A stretch of 6,356 nt of DNA, taken from a bacterium (GTDB lineage Bacteria > Zixibacteria > MSB-5A5 > GN15 > FEB-12). A model generated the notes under the pieces. It did not search any database. It saw nothing but the letters and a program-made list of their open reading frames with translations, and was not told the DNA's origin. Positions 5,801 through 6,356 of the stretch are shown here, piece by piece. The translations under genes were made by a program, and so were the position numbers. Numbering within the stretch: position 1 is the stretch's first letter; the number at the start of each line of letters is the position of its first letter. The stretch lies in contig JAUWMW010000148.1 of assembly GCA_030612965.1 (NCBI GenBank), forward strand, positions 1 to 6,356, given 5' to 3'.

Positions 5801-6356
5801 AATCGGACGATATTGTCGAGGTACTGGCCTCGATCGAGCCTTGCCTCGAGGTCGTACTCGGCTTCGAGGGTGAAGGTTTGACATACGATCCTGATCTGCC
5901 GATGTTCTCGAACCTTGAGTACGTCGACCACCTCAGCGGCTACTGGATCAAAGTAAGTTGCGACATTACACTTGAGATCGCCGGCACCGCTGTTCCGGTC
6001 ACGACCGGCATTCCGTTGATCGGCGGCTGGAACCTGGTGTCGTACCTGCCCGATTACAACCTCCCGACCGAGGATGCGCTGGCCTCGATCCACGACGATC
6101 TGATTGTAGCGCTCGGCTGGGATCCGGCCGTTGGAGGCCTTCAGTACCAGCCGGGCGACTATCTGCATAACAACCTTCTGGAATTGGGTCCCTGCAACGG
6201 CTACTGGCTCAAGAACGACCTTCCCGGCGTGCTGACCTATCCGGGCGCCGGACCGAAGATTGCACCGCAACCCAACCGGCACTTCTTCGCCGCCAAGGGC
6301 ACAGGTGACGGCGTGATCGCTACTAATGCCTGGATGAATCTGTACGCCCATCGTCT
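2818..6356 (+). CDS. Large secreted multidomain surface protein with cohesin-like domain (3' end missing)
   Basis: An uninterrupted frame of 1179 codons runs off the window. Residues 1-22 form a Sec signal peptide (Arg-rich start, hydrophobic core, likely cut after V-F-G22). Visible modules are: an unassigned N-terminal domain (23-180); three Cys-rich repeats (188-426); a linker with five prolines (429-433); an Ig/cadherin-like domain starting N-N-P-P (434-525); a BACON-like domain with S-W-L (526-637); a cohesin-like domain (641-781); a carboxypeptidase-regulatory-like beta domain (784-865); a domain starting W875-V-N-L-Y with C906-G and an acidic D925-D926...E931-D932-E933 loop; two GWNLVS units (982-1141); and W1172-M-N-L-Y, probably a second WVNLY domain. 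Paired cysteines suggest disulphides outside the cytoplasm. No catalytic motif or anchor is seen; sorting signals may lie in the missing C-terminus. A role in adhesion or scaffolding is inferred. Confidence 0.9.
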   Translation, partial: MRLRFLVLISTVLVLSSGLVFGQNISLDHVDGLSAGNTLDMGVPVTFHIRLTAGGQTHSGITNGFRVYSPDGAQWTPTVGDTIGTLGKAQFDGGFFVNNFSVTGSDADTVGFGGFRFFGTGLPADFDDIAYTLDIGPIDAAYEGKTICLDSAFYPPSGVWKWAGPNVFPNWDGPHCYGIGEAGPPPMIECPSETLAATACPGELVCVDLSISYAEEVTVEGATWADDQLCFDPFAPDKDIFQFHVVATNAVGADSCDLTVDVTLGAEPVITCPEAPLPYFLCNPGLVCVELVIDNATNVTSSFGNWSSNTLCFNADSAGSYAIEVIATSECGDDTCALTVDVTIGDAPMIACPDPIIVEATGADICVALVITGADSVAVSTDNQDYTATWLADELCFNSDVIGSFTATLIADNSCGADTCAVLITVEEPPPPPNNPPVIAALDTFTVCADSLLEVLVSATDDDEDPISLWLLPAVTNMSFVDNGNGTGSLTFCPDMSQVGTYDLTAYAADGTDTTTEAFTIIVEDCTPPCVDMMLSATEFEFNMTTADVANPDAQTLAITSSGSPFSFEIIPGSASWLVINPLVGVSGDAISIGVDGLTLEPGAYSVECAVVGDPEAVCEPNTQYFTVTLNVTIPPSDDDIVTIATVPAVLGSRVAVPVTIEYLCDLAELSISLEYAGTETMLLDSVSFVGSLIESWSNKNVTITDYVIDLTTAVSAGESMIPATTGLLMTLHFNVDGLAAPGFYPIVAISPDPLFTYDCGAGPQQVVPTVITGGIVVGTSENYVCGYVVDPDGHSIEGATVELWPDFPYGDWDDQTFSDITGLFEFFNSTVIPFDLYAYKEGYYPGKVENINFAQTGIMIVLTPVDPVTPTLEWVNLYCETNLYMGAPLPVGSVIDAFDPNGVHCGSWFVSEAGRYGFMPVYRDDPYTAEDEGAEPGDNIRLYVNGVQAYTPDPTEWTANGDVHQVCLDVGNIIVKNCDLLEGWNLVSWNVDHESDDIVEVLASIEPCLEVVLGFEGEGLTYDPDLPMFSNLEYVDHLSGYWIKVSCDITLEIAGTAVPVTTGIPLIGGWNLVSYLPDYNLPTEDALASIHDDLIVALGWDPAVGGLQYQPGDYLHNNLLELGPCNGYWLKNDLPGVLTYPGAGPKIAPQPNRHFFAAKGTGDGVIATNAWMNLYAHR
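3379..4095 (+). repeat. Three tandem Cys-rich repeats of about 80 residues in the large protein
   Basis: Units begin at I188, I270 and I350 of the protein (spacing 82 and 80). Each has I-x-C-P at its start (C190, C272, C352), then [VI]-C-V-x-L (C206, C288, C366), then W-x4-L-C-F (C230, C312, C396) and finally D-[ST]-C near the last strand (C256, C336, C420). Units 1 and 2 share an extra Cys (C200, C282), and units 2 and 3 share another (C331, C415). The pattern is that of Ig-like beta sandwiches with disulphides. The start I-x-C-P also recalls HYR domains, but I cannot assign a family with certainty. Confidence 0.8.
4738..5160 (+). other. Cohesin-like domain within the large protein
   Basis: Residues 641-781 show the usual cohesin progression: an opening strand with 'G-S-R-V-A-V-P-V-T-I', an 'L-S-I-S-L-E-Y' strand where cohesins recognise 'F-x-L-x-Y-D', a central region ending in 'L-L-M-T-L-H-F-N-V', and a final strand before 'G-G-I-V-V'. 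In known families cohesins bind dockerin modules on other secreted proteins. No dockerin is visible in this window. The assignment is by pattern only. Confidence 0.55.
5761..6240 (+). repeat. Two tandem GWNLVS units in the large protein
   Basis: Unit 1 starts at G984-W-N-L-V-S-W and unit 2 at G1070-W-N-L-V-S-Y, 86 residues apart. Both continue with L-A-S-I, V-x-L-G-[FW], G-L-x-Y-x-P and end in G-Y-W-[IL]-K (W1043 and W1130). Such GWNLVS modules are frequent near the C-termini of large secreted proteins of uncultured FCB-group bacteria. I know of no established function. Confidence 0.75.

Noticed and set aside
2968..6351. Long minus-strand frames opposite the large gene (2968-3549, 3972-4469, 4963-5712, 5761-6351)
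   Set aside because: They mirror the codon pattern of the plus-strand gene, which has a Shine-Dalgarno, a signal peptide, repeats and recognisable domains. The antisense translations show no consistent motifs.

Overview
The window is a bacterial chromosomal fragment of moderate GC content. From left to right it holds the edge of a possible minus-strand gene, a non-coding stretch packed with palindromes, a divergent pair of membrane-protein genes (an RCK-type potassium channel and a VanZ-like protein), a leader region of about 500 bp, and the first 1179 codons of a very large secreted multidomain protein that runs off the right edge. The make-up of that protein (N-terminal Sec signal, Cys-rich Ig-like repeats, cohesin-like and carboxypeptidase-regulatory-like domains, 'GWNLVS' repeats) suggests an uncultured bacterium of the FCB group, possibly Zixibacteria or a relative. 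This assignment rests on remembered protein style, not on a marker gene, and is tentative.

Positions 1-123 (minus) hold a start codon with a good Shine-Dalgarno sequence and an open frame to the window edge, but the translation looks unnatural after about 18 residues. Positions 124-726 have no convincing gene. Instead there is a chain of at least seven perfect or near-perfect inverted repeats between 264 and 684, two of which resemble widely dispersed intergenic palindromes that end in GGGATGACA or GGGAATGACA. The last one begins about 40 bp beyond the stop codon of the channel gene and could shape the end of its transcript.

Positions 727-1773 (minus) encode a 348-residue two-TM potassium channel with a cytoplasmic RCK/TrkA-N plus TrkA-C module. 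It is divergent from a 141-residue VanZ-family membrane protein (1893-2318, plus) across about 120 bp.

After the VanZ gene comes a near-consensus sigma-70 promoter (TTGACA, 16 nt, TATATT). An inverted repeat sits exactly at its expected start point, followed by a 15-codon mini-ORF containing three consecutive Tyr codons and then a strong hairpin. This could be a small RNA or a structured, possibly attenuating, leader. About 300 bp later the large gene begins at 2818 behind an AGGAGA ribosome-binding site.

The large protein reads without interruption for 1179 codons. Its modules are: signal peptide; an unassigned beta-rich N-terminal domain; three Cys-rich repeats of about 80 residues; a proline linker; an Ig/cadherin-like domain; a BACON-like domain; a cohesin-like domain; a carboxypeptidase-regulatory-like domain; a Cys- and Asp-containing 'WVNLY' domain; two GWNLVS units; and the first residues of what looks like a second WVNLY domain at the window edge. 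It is most likely an extracellular or cell-surface adhesive or scaffolding protein. No catalytic domain is visible in the part present.
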